Assembly (NCBI RefSeq): GCF_003584645.1
Contig: NZ_AP017928.1
Location: 5,028,501-5,092,500, forward strand
Origin: Methylocaldum marinum
GTDB taxonomy: Bacteria > Pseudomonadota > Gammaproteobacteria > Methylococcales > Methylococcaceae
DNA: 64,000 nt
Direction of reading: 5' to 3'
Position numbers and translations under genes: made by a program. Position 1 is the first letter of the stretch; each line of letters starts with the position of its first letter. This document shows, piece after piece, positions 38,690 to 46,430 of the stretch. The notes below the pieces were generated by a model. That model did no database searches, had not been told where the DNA came from, and saw only the letters and a program-made list of their open reading frames with translations.

Positions 38690-38710
38690 AAAACGCGTAG
38701 CCCGCGTTTT
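38690..38710 (-). terminator. Terminator-like hairpin in the truncated-haemoglobin leader
   Basis: AAAACGCG/CGCGTTTT form a perfect 8-base stem with a 5-base loop; on the minus strand a run of seven T follows directly. It lies between the putative haemoglobin promoter and its ATG, which is an unusual place for a terminator and could mean attenuation. It might equally serve plus-strand read-through. Confidence 0.5.
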
Positions 38711-38713
38711 CCA

Positions 38714-38742
38714 AATAAGATGTATTATATGCGAATCTTATT
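38714..38742. promoter_or_regulatory. NsrR-like palindrome over a -10 box
   Basis: AATAAGAT (38714-38721) and ATCTTATT (38735-38742) are perfect 8-base arms. The inner 23 bases (38717-38739) resemble two NsrR half-sites of the AANATGCATTT type in 11-1-11 layout; the left half agrees well (AAGATGTATTA) and the right half less so. A minus-strand TATAAT box (38724-38729) sits at the centre, so binding would block transcription of the haemoglobin gene. NsrR is an NO-sensing repressor; its involvement is inferred. Confidence 0.5.
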
Positions 38743-38991
38743 GGGCTAGAGGTTGTTGTGTCAATGCGCATAAGAAGCTCGTGCGTTGCACATTTGTAAA
38801 AAACGATCGAAAATCGAATGATGCCTTTCTCGCCCACATGCGCAGCGAAAAACATGGGCGTGCGATTGGGGGGAGTTCCGGCGGTCGGTAGAACCGGATT
38901 TGACTTGTCCGAGCGCAGTGCTGGCCGTATCGGACGTTCGTCTTTAGCTAGAGGCCTCCCGTTTTTACCATTCTTGAGGGAGATTTTTGCA

Positions 38992-39492
38992 GTGAAAAGA
39001 ATTTTAACAATTTTGGGCTCGTCGCTCGTTGCAACGTTTTCTTGGGCGGAGCAGCCCGATGTGGCTCCGTCTCCGAATGGGATCACTATTCCCCAGAATT
39101 ATAAAGACTGGCGGCTGATCGCCGTTTCGCAGCGTCCGGAAACCGGCACGCTTAGAGCCATCTTGGGCAACGATGCGGCCATGGCTGCGGCAAGGGCGGG
39201 AAATATCAATCCCTGGCCCGATGGCGCAGTTCTGGCGAAACTGGTGGTTAAGCAGAAGAACCATCCAAGATATCCGACAGCCATGGTGCCGGGCGAATTT
39301 GTGCATGCCGAATTCATGATCAAGGATTCGGCAAAATTCGCTTCAACCGGGGGCTGGGGTTTCGCCCGCTGGCTTGGGGAAAAACAAGAACCTTACGGCA
39401 AGGATGCAAGTTTCGTACAGGAATGCGTCGGTTGTCACATTACGGTCCAGAAGAACGATTGGGTGTTCACCGGACCAATCAATATTCCCTGA
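38992..39492 (+). CDS. Cytochrome P460 family protein
   Basis: The 166-residue product has a signal peptide (MKRILTILGSSLVATFSWA) and a single C-terminal c-type haem motif CVGCH near residue 148. Its body (INPWPDGAVLAKLVVKQKNH and GGWGFARWLG) matches cytochrome P460, a periplasmic haem enzyme with a lysine-haem cross-link that oxidises hydroxylamine and NO in methanotrophs and ammonia oxidisers. Which lysine would cross-link was not determined. The start is GTG at 38992 with GAGGGAGA upstream, since it begins the signal peptide. It is divergent from the truncated haemoglobin. Confidence 0.85.
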   Translation: MKRILTILGSSLVATFSWAEQPDVAPSPNGITIPQNYKDWRLIAVSQRPETGTLRAILGNDAAMAAARAGNINPWPDGAVLAKLVVKQKNHPRYPTAMVPGEFVHAEFMIKDSAKFASTGGWGFARWLGEKQEPYGKDASFVQECVGCHITVQKNDWVFTGPINIP

Positions 39493-39731
39493 TCCGGCTA
39501 GGGCAGGAAAACCGGCGTTATGTGCCGAATCGGTAAGCGCTAATTTGGGAATCGGCGCGGGTGGATGTAAAATGCGCCACTTGATTTTAACAAGCTGCCC
39601 GTTGCTGCTGGTTGCAAGATTCATAGGAACGGGTTCGCGTAGCGGTGAAACTGCACGCAGAGACCCGGGTCCAATAACGAGCGAAACCGGCTGTTACCTG
39701 GTAACTCATACAGCTTACAGGAAAATTTGAA

Positions 39732-40055
39732 ATGACTTTCGTAGTAACCGAAAACTGCATCAAGTGCAAATTCACTGATTGCGTCGATGTATGCCCGGTC
39801 GATTGTTTTCACGAGGGGCCGAACTTTTTGGTCATAGATCCTGATGAGTGTATCGATTGCACTTTATGTGAGCCTGAATGCCCCGCAAACGCGATTTATT
39901 CCGAGGACGAGGTTCCCGAGGGGCAAGAGCAATTCATCCAATTGAACGCCCAGCTTGCGAAAGTTTGGCCAACCATCACGGAAGTCAAGCCCGCTTTGGA
40001 AGATGCGGAAGAGTGGAACGGCAAGCCGGACAAGACGCAATATTTGGAGAAATAG
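39732..40055 (+). CDS. fdxA: 7Fe ferredoxin FdxA
   Basis: This 107-residue protein is a [3Fe-4S][4Fe-4S] ferredoxin of the FdxA type. The first seven residues lead to CIKCKFTDCVDVCPVDCF and then ECIDCTLCEPECPANAI, the full set of cluster cysteines, followed by the usual C-terminal tail. It may carry electrons in the cytoplasm, for example to assimilatory reductases such as CysI, but no partner is adjacent. A 9-base hairpin lies about 90 bases after the stop. Confidence 0.95.
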   Translation: MTFVVTENCIKCKFTDCVDVCPVDCFHEGPNFLVIDPDECIDCTLCEPECPANAIYSEDEVPEGQEQFIQLNAQLAKVWPTITEVKPALEDAEEWNGKPDKTQYLEK

Positions 40056-40146
40056 CTCGCGGCGATTGTCCCCAAGAATGACGAATCAGATTTTGTGGCA
40101 AGCACACAGCCGTATTCCTGAATGTGTCTTTCCATCCCACAAGTCG

Positions 40147-40174
40147 AAGGCGCTGTTAGGGTCAGCAGCGCCTT
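40147..40174 (+). terminator. Hairpin downstream of fdxA
   Basis: AAGGCGCTG and CAGCGCCTT form a perfect 9-base stem with a 10-base loop. No T-run follows, so it may be only a weak terminator or an mRNA 3' structure. Confidence 0.45.
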
Positions 40175-40627
40175 GTTGCTGTGATATTCCGGTTTTTCGG
40201 CAGCGAAGTCCGATCTAGCAAGCCAAGCCCTTCAACATTTCTGCTTTTCCGATACGTTCGCCAGAGAGTTTTGGATCAGTCTGAAATTTGCGCGTACAGG
40301 TTCGTCGCAAACGATAACCGCGCCGGCAATCCGTGTCTTTCATAGATGTGGACATAACCGCCTTCTCATCGTCATTCGCTGCCTAGGGCAAAACCGTTTT
40401 CTCTTTCCATGTTCCACCTGAGTAAAGCGTAAAAAAACGCTATTCGCGATCTTTGTCGATGGAGCCTCGGTCGAGTCTGGAAAAGCCGTCGTCCGGTGCC
40501 GTGTCCACCGCGGAAATTTGGCTGGATATCGAACATTTCCCGAAATTCAAGGCTGCCCGAGGGGACGGTTTTCGCGTGTGAGTTGTACTCGGAGCAGAGC
40601 CGTGCGAAATGATGCTTTTGAAAAGAG
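40175..40627. other. Non-coding gap before cysB
   Basis: No supported gene is visible on either strand in this stretch. A small hairpin, AGCGT-A6-ACGCT, lies near 40428. Nothing else stands out. Confidence 0.4.
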
Positions 40628-40633
40628 TATAAT
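40628..40633 (+). promoter_or_regulatory. Candidate -10 box of cysB
   Basis: A perfect TATAAT lies 41 bases before the cysB ATG. No clear -35 hexamer is found at 16-18 bases upstream, which would suit an activator-dependent or autoregulated promoter. Confidence 0.4.
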
Positions 40634-40674
40634 TTTCGTTTGCCTTGATCACTGGGGATGAAATTGAAAACATC

Positions 40675-41649
40675 ATGAAATTGCAGCAATTACGCTATAT
40701 CTGGGAAGTTGCACAGCATGAACTGAATGTTTCTGCCACGGCGGACAGTCTTTATACTTCGCAGCCCGGAATTAGCAAGCAAGTCCGGCTCTTGGAGGAT
40801 GAGCTAGGCCTTCCGATATTCGCGCGGAACGGCAAACATCTGACCGAAATTACCGCAGCTGGAAAACAGATCGTGGCGATTGCCGGAGAAATCCTCGGCA
40901 AGGTGCAGGATATAAAAAATATTGCGCAGGAGCACCGCGATAATAAGGTCGGTTCACTGTCCGTTGCCACTACCCATACTCAGGCCCGCTATGCGCTTCC
41001 GCCCACAATAAAGGAGTTCATGCGTCGGTACCCAGGGATAAAGCTCAACATAAACCAGGGTACGCCGATGCAGATTTCAGAGTTGGCGTCACGCGGCGTG
41101 GTCGATATGGCGATCGCCACGGAAGCGATGGAACTCTTCGAGAATCTCGTCATGCTGCCGTGTTATCAGTGGAATCGATGTGTCCTGGTGCAGCAGGGGC
41201 ATCCGTTGACGGAAAAGGCCGAGCTTACTTTGCAGGATGTCGCCGAATATCCAATTGTGACTTACGTCTTCGGCTTCACCGGCCGTTCTCAGCTGGATCA
41301 TGCATTCGAGAAGGCAAACCTGCGTCCGCAGCTGGCGTTGACCGCAGTGGATGCGGACGTCATCAAGACTTATGTAAGACTTGGATTAGGGGTGGGAATC
41401 GTTGCCAGGATGGCCTATGATCCGATCGCGGATGCCGATATGATCCCGCTCGAAGCCAGTCATCTGTTCGGCCAAAGCACCACGAAAATCGGACTGCGGC
41501 GGGACATGTTCATCCGCGGATTCATTTACGACTTCATCCGCTTGTTCGCGCCGCACCTTACGCGCGAACTGGTCGAGCAGGCCATGGCCCAGCGGGAACA
41601 AAAAGAAGTCGATGCTTTATTCGAGGCGGTTGAATTGCCGGTACGGTAG
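40675..41649 (+). CDS. cysB: LysR-type regulator CysB
   Basis: CysB activates sulfate-assimilation genes in response to O-acetylserine or N-acetylserine. The 324-residue length equals that of E. coli CysB, and the N-terminus MKLQQLRYIWEVAQHELNVS with the helix-turn-helix SLYTSQPGISKQVRLLEDEL is typical. The substrate-binding half has TTHTQARYALPP, the segment that binds sulfate or inducer in the family. The frame is open 30 bases further upstream, but the CysB-like N-terminus sets the start. It is convergent with cysH, a likely target. Confidence 0.94.
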   Translation: MKLQQLRYIWEVAQHELNVSATADSLYTSQPGISKQVRLLEDELGLPIFARNGKHLTEITAAGKQIVAIAGEILGKVQDIKNIAQEHRDNKVGSLSVATTHTQARYALPPTIKEFMRRYPGIKLNINQGTPMQISELASRGVVDMAIATEAMELFENLVMLPCYQWNRCVLVQQGHPLTEKAELTLQDVAEYPIVTYVFGFTGRSQLDHAFEKANLRPQLALTAVDADVIKTYVRLGLGVGIVARMAYDPIADADMIPLEASHLFGQSTTKIGLRRDMFIRGFIYDFIRLFAPHLTRELVEQAMAQREQKEVDALFEAVELPVR

Positions 41650-41689
41650 TTTGCGCGGGCTTTCTGCCGAATAGAGGCAGTTTCGAGGC

Positions 41690-42427
41690 TCAAGCCTTTT
41701 CGGCCGTTTTTAGATTCTCGGCATGTAGGCCGCACTCTTTCTTCCCGGTCTCCTCCCACCACCACCGACCTTCACGCTCGTGCTGATTCGGCAGAATCGG
41801 ACGGGTGCACGGTTCGCAACCGATACTGACGAAACCTTTGCGATGCAGTTCGTTGAAGGGAACATCGTAGGCCTCGATGTAGTCCCAGACCTGGGCTGAC
41901 GACCAGTTTGCAAGCGGATTGAATTTGATTAGGCGATGATCGGGCGCGGAAAATACTTCATCCAATTCGATCTCACTCAAATTTTGCCGAGTGGGATTCT
42001 GGTCTCGGCGTTGTCCGGTAATCCAGGCATCGAGCTGACGGAGTCTGCGTCGTAGCGGCTCGACTTTACGGATGCCGCAACATTCATGATGGCCGTCTTT
42101 GTAGAAACTGAATAAGCCTTTGTTTTTCACCAATGCTTCGAGTTGCTCCCGATCCGGAGAAAGTACGTCCAATCGAATGGGATATCTCTCTCGAACCGTT
42201 TCGATCAGCCGGTAAGTTTTGGCATGTAAACGGCCGGTATCCAAGGTGAAGACTTGTAGCCCAGGCTTAAGCCTGCTGGCCAGGTCGATCAGTATAACGT
42301 CCTCGGCGCCGCTGAACGAGATCGCAATATTGTCAAACCAGGTCAGTGCCGCCCTGAGAATAACGCGGGGATTTTTCCCTGCTAAGTCGCTTTTGAGCTG
42401 ATCGAGATCGAAGGATTCGGTACTCAT
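41690..42427 (-). CDS. cysH: Adenylyl-sulfate (APS) reductase, CysH family
   Basis: The 245-residue protein reduces activated sulfate to sulfite. It has the CC pair in HHECCGIRKVEPL (about residue 118), a CxxC in GCEPCTRPI, and the C-terminal catalytic KKECGLH. The CC...CxxC set binds a [4Fe-4S] cluster and marks the bacterial APS-reductase group rather than the cluster-free PAPS reductase of E. coli. FSGAEDVILIDLA is the nucleotide-binding segment. It is convergent with cysB. Confidence 0.9.
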   Translation of the reverse strand: MSTESFDLDQLKSDLAGKNPRVILRAALTWFDNIAISFSGAEDVILIDLASRLKPGLQVFTLDTGRLHAKTYRLIETVRERYPIRLDVLSPDREQLEALVKNKGLFSFYKDGHHECCGIRKVEPLRRRLRQLDAWITGQRRDQNPTRQNLSEIELDEVFSAPDHRLIKFNPLANWSSAQVWDYIEAYDVPFNELHRKGFVSIGCEPCTRPILPNQHEREGRWWWEETGKKECGLHAENLKTAEKA

Positions 42428-42526
42428 ATCGTGTTTGGAATAACAACTTTAGGGATTAAGGTAACACAGGAATTTCGATCCAAAAATTCTAAAAACGACT
42501 TTTGATATAGAAAAAATGGATAAGAC

Positions 42527-42560
42527 AAAAAAATAGGCCCCGCCGTGCTCGGCGAGGCCT
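42527..42560 (-). terminator. Intrinsic terminator of groSL
   Basis: A GC-rich stem with one mismatch (AGGCCCCGCCG/CGGCGAGGCCT, 4-base loop) lies 29 bases after the groL stop and is followed on the minus strand by TATTTTTTT. Confidence 0.85.
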
Positions 42561-42588
42561 GAATTTCATCGAGCGTAGAAACGGTCGA

Positions 42589-44217
42589 TTACATCATGTC
42601 GTCCATTCCGGCTCCAGGCATGCCGGCACCTTTTTCCTTCTTCGGCTGCTCGGCCACCATGGCTTCGGTGGTAAGCATCAGGCCGGCCACGGACGCAGCG
42701 TTCTGCAAAGCTGAACGGGTGACCTTGGTCGGGTCCAGGATACCCAGTTGGATCATATCGCCATATTCGCCGGTAGCAGCGTTGTAGCCGAAGGTGCCTT
42801 CGCCATCCTGAACCCGGCTCAGGACAACCGAAGCCTCTTCGCCGGCATTGGTGACGATTTGACGCAGAGGTTCTTCGATCGCACGGCGTAGAATGGCGAT
42901 CCCGACGTTCTGGTCGTGGTTCTTGGCCTGCAGGTCTTTCAGGGATTTCTGCGCGCGGATGAAGGCGACACCGCCACCCGGAACGATTCCTTCTTCAACC
43001 GCGGCGCGGGTCGCGTGCAGTGCATCTTCCACACGGGCTTTCTTTTCCTTCATCTCGACCTCGGTAGCCGCGCCGACTTTGATTACGGCAACGCCACCCG
43101 CCAGTTTGGCTACACGTTCCTGCAGCTTTTCGCGATCGTAGTCCGACGTGGTGTCTTCGATCTGCTTGCGAATCTGGTCGACGCGTGCCTTGATGTCTTC
43201 GGGCTTGCCGGCGCCATCGACGATCGTGGTGTTTTCCTTGTTGACTTGCACCTTCTTCGCGCTGCCGAGATCGGTCAGTTCAACCTTCTCGAGGTTCAGG
43301 CCCAGCTCTTCGGAAATGACGCGCCCGCCGCTGAGGATCGCGATGTCTTCCAACATGGCCTTGCGGCGGTCGCCGAAGCCCGGCGCCTTGACGGCGCAAA
43401 CCTTGATGATGCCGCGCATGGTGTTGACCACCAGCGTGGCCAGTGCTTCGCCTTCGACATCCTCGGCGACGATCAACAGCGAACGGCCGGATTTCGCCAC
43501 TTTTTCAAGCAGCGGCAGCAGGTCGCGGATGTTGGAAATTTTCTTGTCGTACAGCAGGATGTAAGGGGTTTCGAGCTCGACGCTCATGGTTTCCTGCTGA
43601 TTGATGAAATAGGGCGAGAGGTAACCACGGTCGAACTGCATGCCTTCAACGACGTCGAGTTCGTTTTCCAGGCCGGAACCTTCCTCGACGGTGATCACGC
43701 CTTCTTTGCCCACCTTATCCATGGCATCGGCGATGATCTTGCCGATGCTTTCGTCGGAGTTGGCGGAGATGGTACCGACTTGGGCAATCGCTTTGCTGTC
43801 GGTGCAAGGCTTGGAAAGTTTCTTCAAGTCTTCGATCACCACGCCGACGGCTTGGTCGATACCGCGTTTGATATCCATCGGGTTGGCGCCCGCGGCTACC
43901 GATTTCAAACCTTCGCGGACGATGGCTTGAGCGAGGACGGTCGCCGTGGTGGTGCCGTCGCCGGCGACGTCGGAAGTCTTCGAGGCGACTTCCTTCACCA
44001 TCTGGGCGCCCATGTTTTCGAATTTGTCTTTCAGCTCGATCTCTTTCGCGACCGAAACGCCGTCTTTGGTGACGGTTGGCGCGCCGAAGCTTTTTTCGAG
44101 CACGACGTTGCGGCCTTTCGGACCCAGAGTCTGTTTCACGGCGTCGGCCAGAACGTTAACGCCGGCGAGCATGCGGTGACGGGCGTCATCGGAAAAACGG
44201 ACTTCTTTAGCTGCCAT
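42589..44217 (-). CDS. groL: Chaperonin GroEL
   Basis: GroEL is the 60-kDa chaperonin that folds proteins in an ATP-driven cage with GroES. The 542-residue product has AAKEVRFSDDARHRML at the N-terminus, the ATP-site segment VAGDGTTTATVLAQAI, the family signature AAVEEGIVPGGGVAFI, and the usual glycine/methionine-rich C-terminus (MPGAGMDDMM). It follows groS by 44 bases in the standard groSL operon, with a CIRCE element upstream. Confidence 0.98.
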   Translation of the reverse strand: MAAKEVRFSDDARHRMLAGVNVLADAVKQTLGPKGRNVVLEKSFGAPTVTKDGVSVAKEIELKDKFENMGAQMVKEVASKTSDVAGDGTTTATVLAQAIVREGLKSVAAGANPMDIKRGIDQAVGVVIEDLKKLSKPCTDSKAIAQVGTISANSDESIGKIIADAMDKVGKEGVITVEEGSGLENELDVVEGMQFDRGYLSPYFINQQETMSVELETPYILLYDKKISNIRDLLPLLEKVAKSGRSLLIVAEDVEGEALATLVVNTMRGIIKVCAVKAPGFGDRRKAMLEDIAILSGGRVISEELGLNLEKVELTDLGSAKKVQVNKENTTIVDGAGKPEDIKARVDQIRKQIEDTTSDYDREKLQERVAKLAGGVAVIKVGAATEVEMKEKKARVEDALHATRAAVEEGIVPGGGVAFIRAQKSLKDLQAKNHDQNVGIAILRRAIEEPLRQIVTNAGEEASVVLSRVQDGEGTFGYNAATGEYGDMIQLGILDPTKVTRSALQNAASVAGLMLTTEAMVAEQPKKEKGAGMPGAGMDDMM

Positions 44218-44261
44218 CAGTTAATTCCTCCAAAAATCAGTCTGAACGTTTAGGTCGCGGA

Positions 44262-44552
44262 TTAGGCTTCGAATACACCCATGATGTCGTCTTCGCGCAG
44301 CATCAGATATTCGGTGCCGTCGATTTTGACTTCAGTACCGGCGTATTTGCCGAACAAAACCTTGTCACCGACTTTCACATCCAGTGCGCGCACTTGACCG
44401 TTATCCAGGGCTTTTCCGTTTCCTACAGCAACCACTTCACCTTTTATCGGTTTTTCCTTTGCGGTATCGGGAATGACGATTCCGCCAGGCGACGTTTTTT
44501 CTTCTTCCCAGCGTTTTACGACGATACGGTCATGCAAGGGACGAATTTTCAT
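44262..44552 (-). CDS. groS: Co-chaperonin GroES
   Basis: GroES is the heptameric lid of GroEL. The 96-residue product begins MKIRPLHDRIVVKRWEEE, carries the mobile loop around KTSPGGIVIPDTAKEK that contacts GroEL, and ends in DIMGVFEA. AAGGAGAGAA precedes the ATG. A CIRCE operator and a promoter with both sigma70-like and sigma32-like character lie 58-113 bases upstream. Confidence 0.97.
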   Translation of the reverse strand: MKIRPLHDRIVVKRWEEEKTSPGGIVIPDTAKEKPIKGEVVAVGNGKALDNGQVRALDVKVGDKVLFGKYAGTEVKIDGTEYLMLREDDIMGVFEA

Positions 44553-44609
44553 GATGACTGTTCTCTCCTTAAAGAAGGTTGAATCGCAAATTGACCCACA
44601 CTTGTGGTG

Positions 44610-44636
44610 TTAGCACTCGCTAGCGAGGGCTGCTAA
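44610..44636. promoter_or_regulatory. CIRCE operator upstream of groS
   Basis: TTAGCACTC-N9-GGCTGCTAA matches the HrcA operator TTAGCACTC-N9-GAGTGCTAA in all nine bases of one arm and seven of nine in the other, with the exact 9-base spacer. It covers the expected start of transcription, so HrcA would block the operon and release it on heat stress. Confidence 0.87.
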
Positions 44637-44637
44637 C

Positions 44638-44665
44638 AATATAGTGATCGCCTTAAAGTTTTCAA
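44638..44665 (-). promoter_or_regulatory. groSL promoter
   Basis: On the minus strand TTGAAA and TATATT are 16 bases apart. The same DNA reads CTTGAAA followed by CACTATAT, a possible overlapping sigma32 promoter. The CIRCE element starts right after the -10 box. Confidence 0.65.
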
Positions 44666-44715
44666 GAGGAAAAAAATGAAATTTCGATGACGGGCAGAAG
44701 GCGGCTTGAAATTGC

Positions 44716-44931
44716 CTAGCGGCGGAAGAATAGATTGATCAGGAGGGTCAGCACGATGCTGACGATAATCATGGATGTGATAGGGATAAAGATGTAGCGG
44801 TTTTCATCCTGGATCCGGATATCGCCCGGAAGTTTTCCGAACCAGCCGAACAGTCCCGGTGCATAGGACAGGACCAATCCAATCAGGAACAAAACTATGC
44901 CGAAGTAGATGAGAATTTTGCCGAGGGGCAT
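44716..44931 (-). CDS. DUF2905 small membrane protein
   Basis: This 71-residue protein has two hydrophobic helices (about 6-28 and 47-67) around the loop GWFGKLPGDIRIQDENRYIF, which is the hallmark of DUF2905. It begins three bases after the mxaL stop and is therefore the last gene of the mxa accessory operon here. DUF2905 proteins are widespread and not specific to methylotrophs, and their function is unknown. Confidence 0.88.
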   Translation of the reverse strand: MPLGKILIYFGIVLFLIGLVLSYAPGLFGWFGKLPGDIRIQDENRYIFIPITSMIIVSIVLTLLINLFFRR

Positions 44932-44934
44932 CGT

Positions 44935-45861
44935 TCAAGTTCTCTCGGAGCTTTTGTCGCTCTCCATCAGGTAGACCAAAGCAAGCAGCAAGAGTGCTGT
45001 GAGTCCCAGGAGCCACCGAATATCGAGCTTGATGGTTCGACGTTCGGCATGCTCCGGGCTGAGCAATGCTTTCATGAGACCTTCCGGAGACTCCAGGCGA
45101 TGATAGCCGAGGCCGGTTGTGGCGCTCAGATCGCGCAGGTGGTTTTCGTCCCGCCAGGATAGATAATAACCGGCGCGCGGTAGTCCTGGCGGGGAGTCTG
45201 CCGATTCGTAGGCCGTGCTGGATTCCGGCATTTCGGCGATATCGGTGTTTTCCCAGTAACCAATGAGGTGGTTTTCGCGGTCATATTTCGGGACAGTGGT
45301 CGGATGAGGTCCTCCCACGCCGACGATCAACCCGGAAACTTCTCCCGGTTTCCCGGTAAACATCGGCCGCACCGTTTGCGGCGGAGCTTCCTGCCCGTCG
45401 GTGAAAAATGCCAGCCGAATTCCGGGGTCGCGATTTCGTATATCGCGAATGGCGGCATAAACCCCTTGCGCGATAAAGCTGTTGGCCGCCCAGGCCATGC
45501 GCCAATCGATATGGGCGAGCACATCGTCGATCACAGGCAGATGTTCACAAACCTCAATGGGTTCGAATAGCAGTTGAACGCTCCGCGTAGTGAAAAGTCC
45601 GAGTCCGACTTCCGAGCCGCAAGGCAGATCGTGCACGGCACGGCGAACGGATTCCCTGACGAATTCGAGCCGCTCGGCCGGCATGTCTTCGACATGGTAA
45701 TCGCGGACATTCATGCTCTGCGTGATGTCGATGACGAACACATAGCGATAGACCCGCACTGGCAGTGGGAGTTTCGGGTCGGCGAAAGTCACGGCGACAA
45801 GCATGGCGGCGACGAAAAGCGTCGCCGCACGCCAATCATGGAGAGAAGGCCTCAGCCTCAT
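44935..45861 (-). CDS. mxaL: Methanol dehydrogenase maturation protein MxaL (VWA domain)
   Basis: MxaL is one of the accessory proteins needed for calcium insertion or maturation of the PQQ methanol dehydrogenase. The 308-residue product has an N-terminal membrane segment (about 12-28), a von Willebrand A domain with the MIDAS-like DITQSMNVRDY, and a second membrane helix near the C-terminus (LLGLTALLLLALVYLM). Start and stop of mxaK overlap as ATGA, fixing the start at 45861. The call rests on VWA architecture and exact gene order. Confidence 0.85.
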   Translation of the reverse strand: MRLRPSLHDWRAATLFVAAMLVAVTFADPKLPLPVRVYRYVFVIDITQSMNVRDYHVEDMPAERLEFVRESVRRAVHDLPCGSEVGLGLFTTRSVQLLFEPIEVCEHLPVIDDVLAHIDWRMAWAANSFIAQGVYAAIRDIRNRDPGIRLAFFTDGQEAPPQTVRPMFTGKPGEVSGLIVGVGGPHPTTVPKYDRENHLIGYWENTDIAEMPESSTAYESADSPPGLPRAGYYLSWRDENHLRDLSATTGLGYHRLESPEGLMKALLSPEHAERRTIKLDIRWLLGLTALLLLALVYLMESDKSSERT

Positions 45862-46430
45862 GGTGCGCCGCCGGGAATAGTGGGCACGGTGGCGAATACG
45901 CTGGATTTCGACCCTTGCCAATCCGCCTTTTCGCGTTCCTTTGCCGGCGGCGTGATTCGATGGGCGTATTCGAGATTAATGCGGGCATCCCAGTTATCCG
46001 GATTCAGTCGCAGAGCCGTGTGTAGCTGTTCCTTGGCCAGCGCAACCAAGGTGTTGACGCGGACGTATTCCAGCACGCCCTTTGCGTTCCACAGCATGGC
46101 GGCCTCCCGAAGATAAAGAGTCCCGAGGTTGTAGTGGATTCGCTCCCTGAGCCGCTGGTCGCCCTGGCCCAGGATGCCGGTATAAAGACGTATGGCCTCT
46201 TGGATCTGGCCGGATCGCTCTAATTGAGCGGCCTTGGCAAAGGCCAGAATTACGGGCGTCTTGTCGTTGACCTCGATACGCTCCGGCCGAGAGATCAAAG
46301 TATTCTCTCGGGAGAGATGTAAAACGGCATAGCCTTCGTAAACGAGTCCCGTCAGCAGCATCGCGAGAAGCCCCCAGGCCAGGACGAGGGAGCGCCAAAT
46401 TCGAATCAACCGGGCGGTCAGGCTGGCCAT
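45858..46430 (-). CDS. mxaK: Methanol dehydrogenase maturation protein MxaK
   Basis: The 190-residue protein has one N-terminal membrane helix (about 13-32) and a TPR-like helical region with RIHYNLGTLYLREAAMLW and LHTALRLNPDNWDARINLE. This is the usual MxaK form, part of the methanol dehydrogenase calcium-loading set. The ATG at 46430 has AGAGGT upstream and overlaps mxaC by 13 bases. It ends in a four-base overlap with mxaL. Function is taken from genetic work on the mxa cluster in methylotrophs. Confidence 0.82.
   Translation of the reverse strand: MASLTARLIRIWRSLVLAWGLLAMLLTGLVYEGYAVLHLSRENTLISRPERIEVNDKTPVILAFAKAAQLERSGQIQEAIRLYTGILGQGDQRLRERIHYNLGTLYLREAAMLWNAKGVLEYVRVNTLVALAKEQLHTALRLNPDNWDARINLEYAHRITPPAKEREKADWQGSKSSVFATVPTIPGGAP

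Noticed and set aside
38673..39086. A minus-strand frame opposite the 5' end of the cytochrome P460 gene
   Set aside because: It runs across the dyad and hairpin of the regulatory region and has no start signal or family match.
42916..44253. A 445-codon plus-strand open frame opposite groL
   Set aside because: It lies entirely antisense to an unmistakable GroEL gene and has low-complexity, HFDL-rich sequence typical of the mirror frame of a codon-biased gene.
44610..44636. Treating the groS upstream repeat as a terminator of DUF2905 or the mxa operon
   Set aside because: It lies between genes read in the same direction but lacks a T-run and matches the HrcA operator in sequence and spacing.
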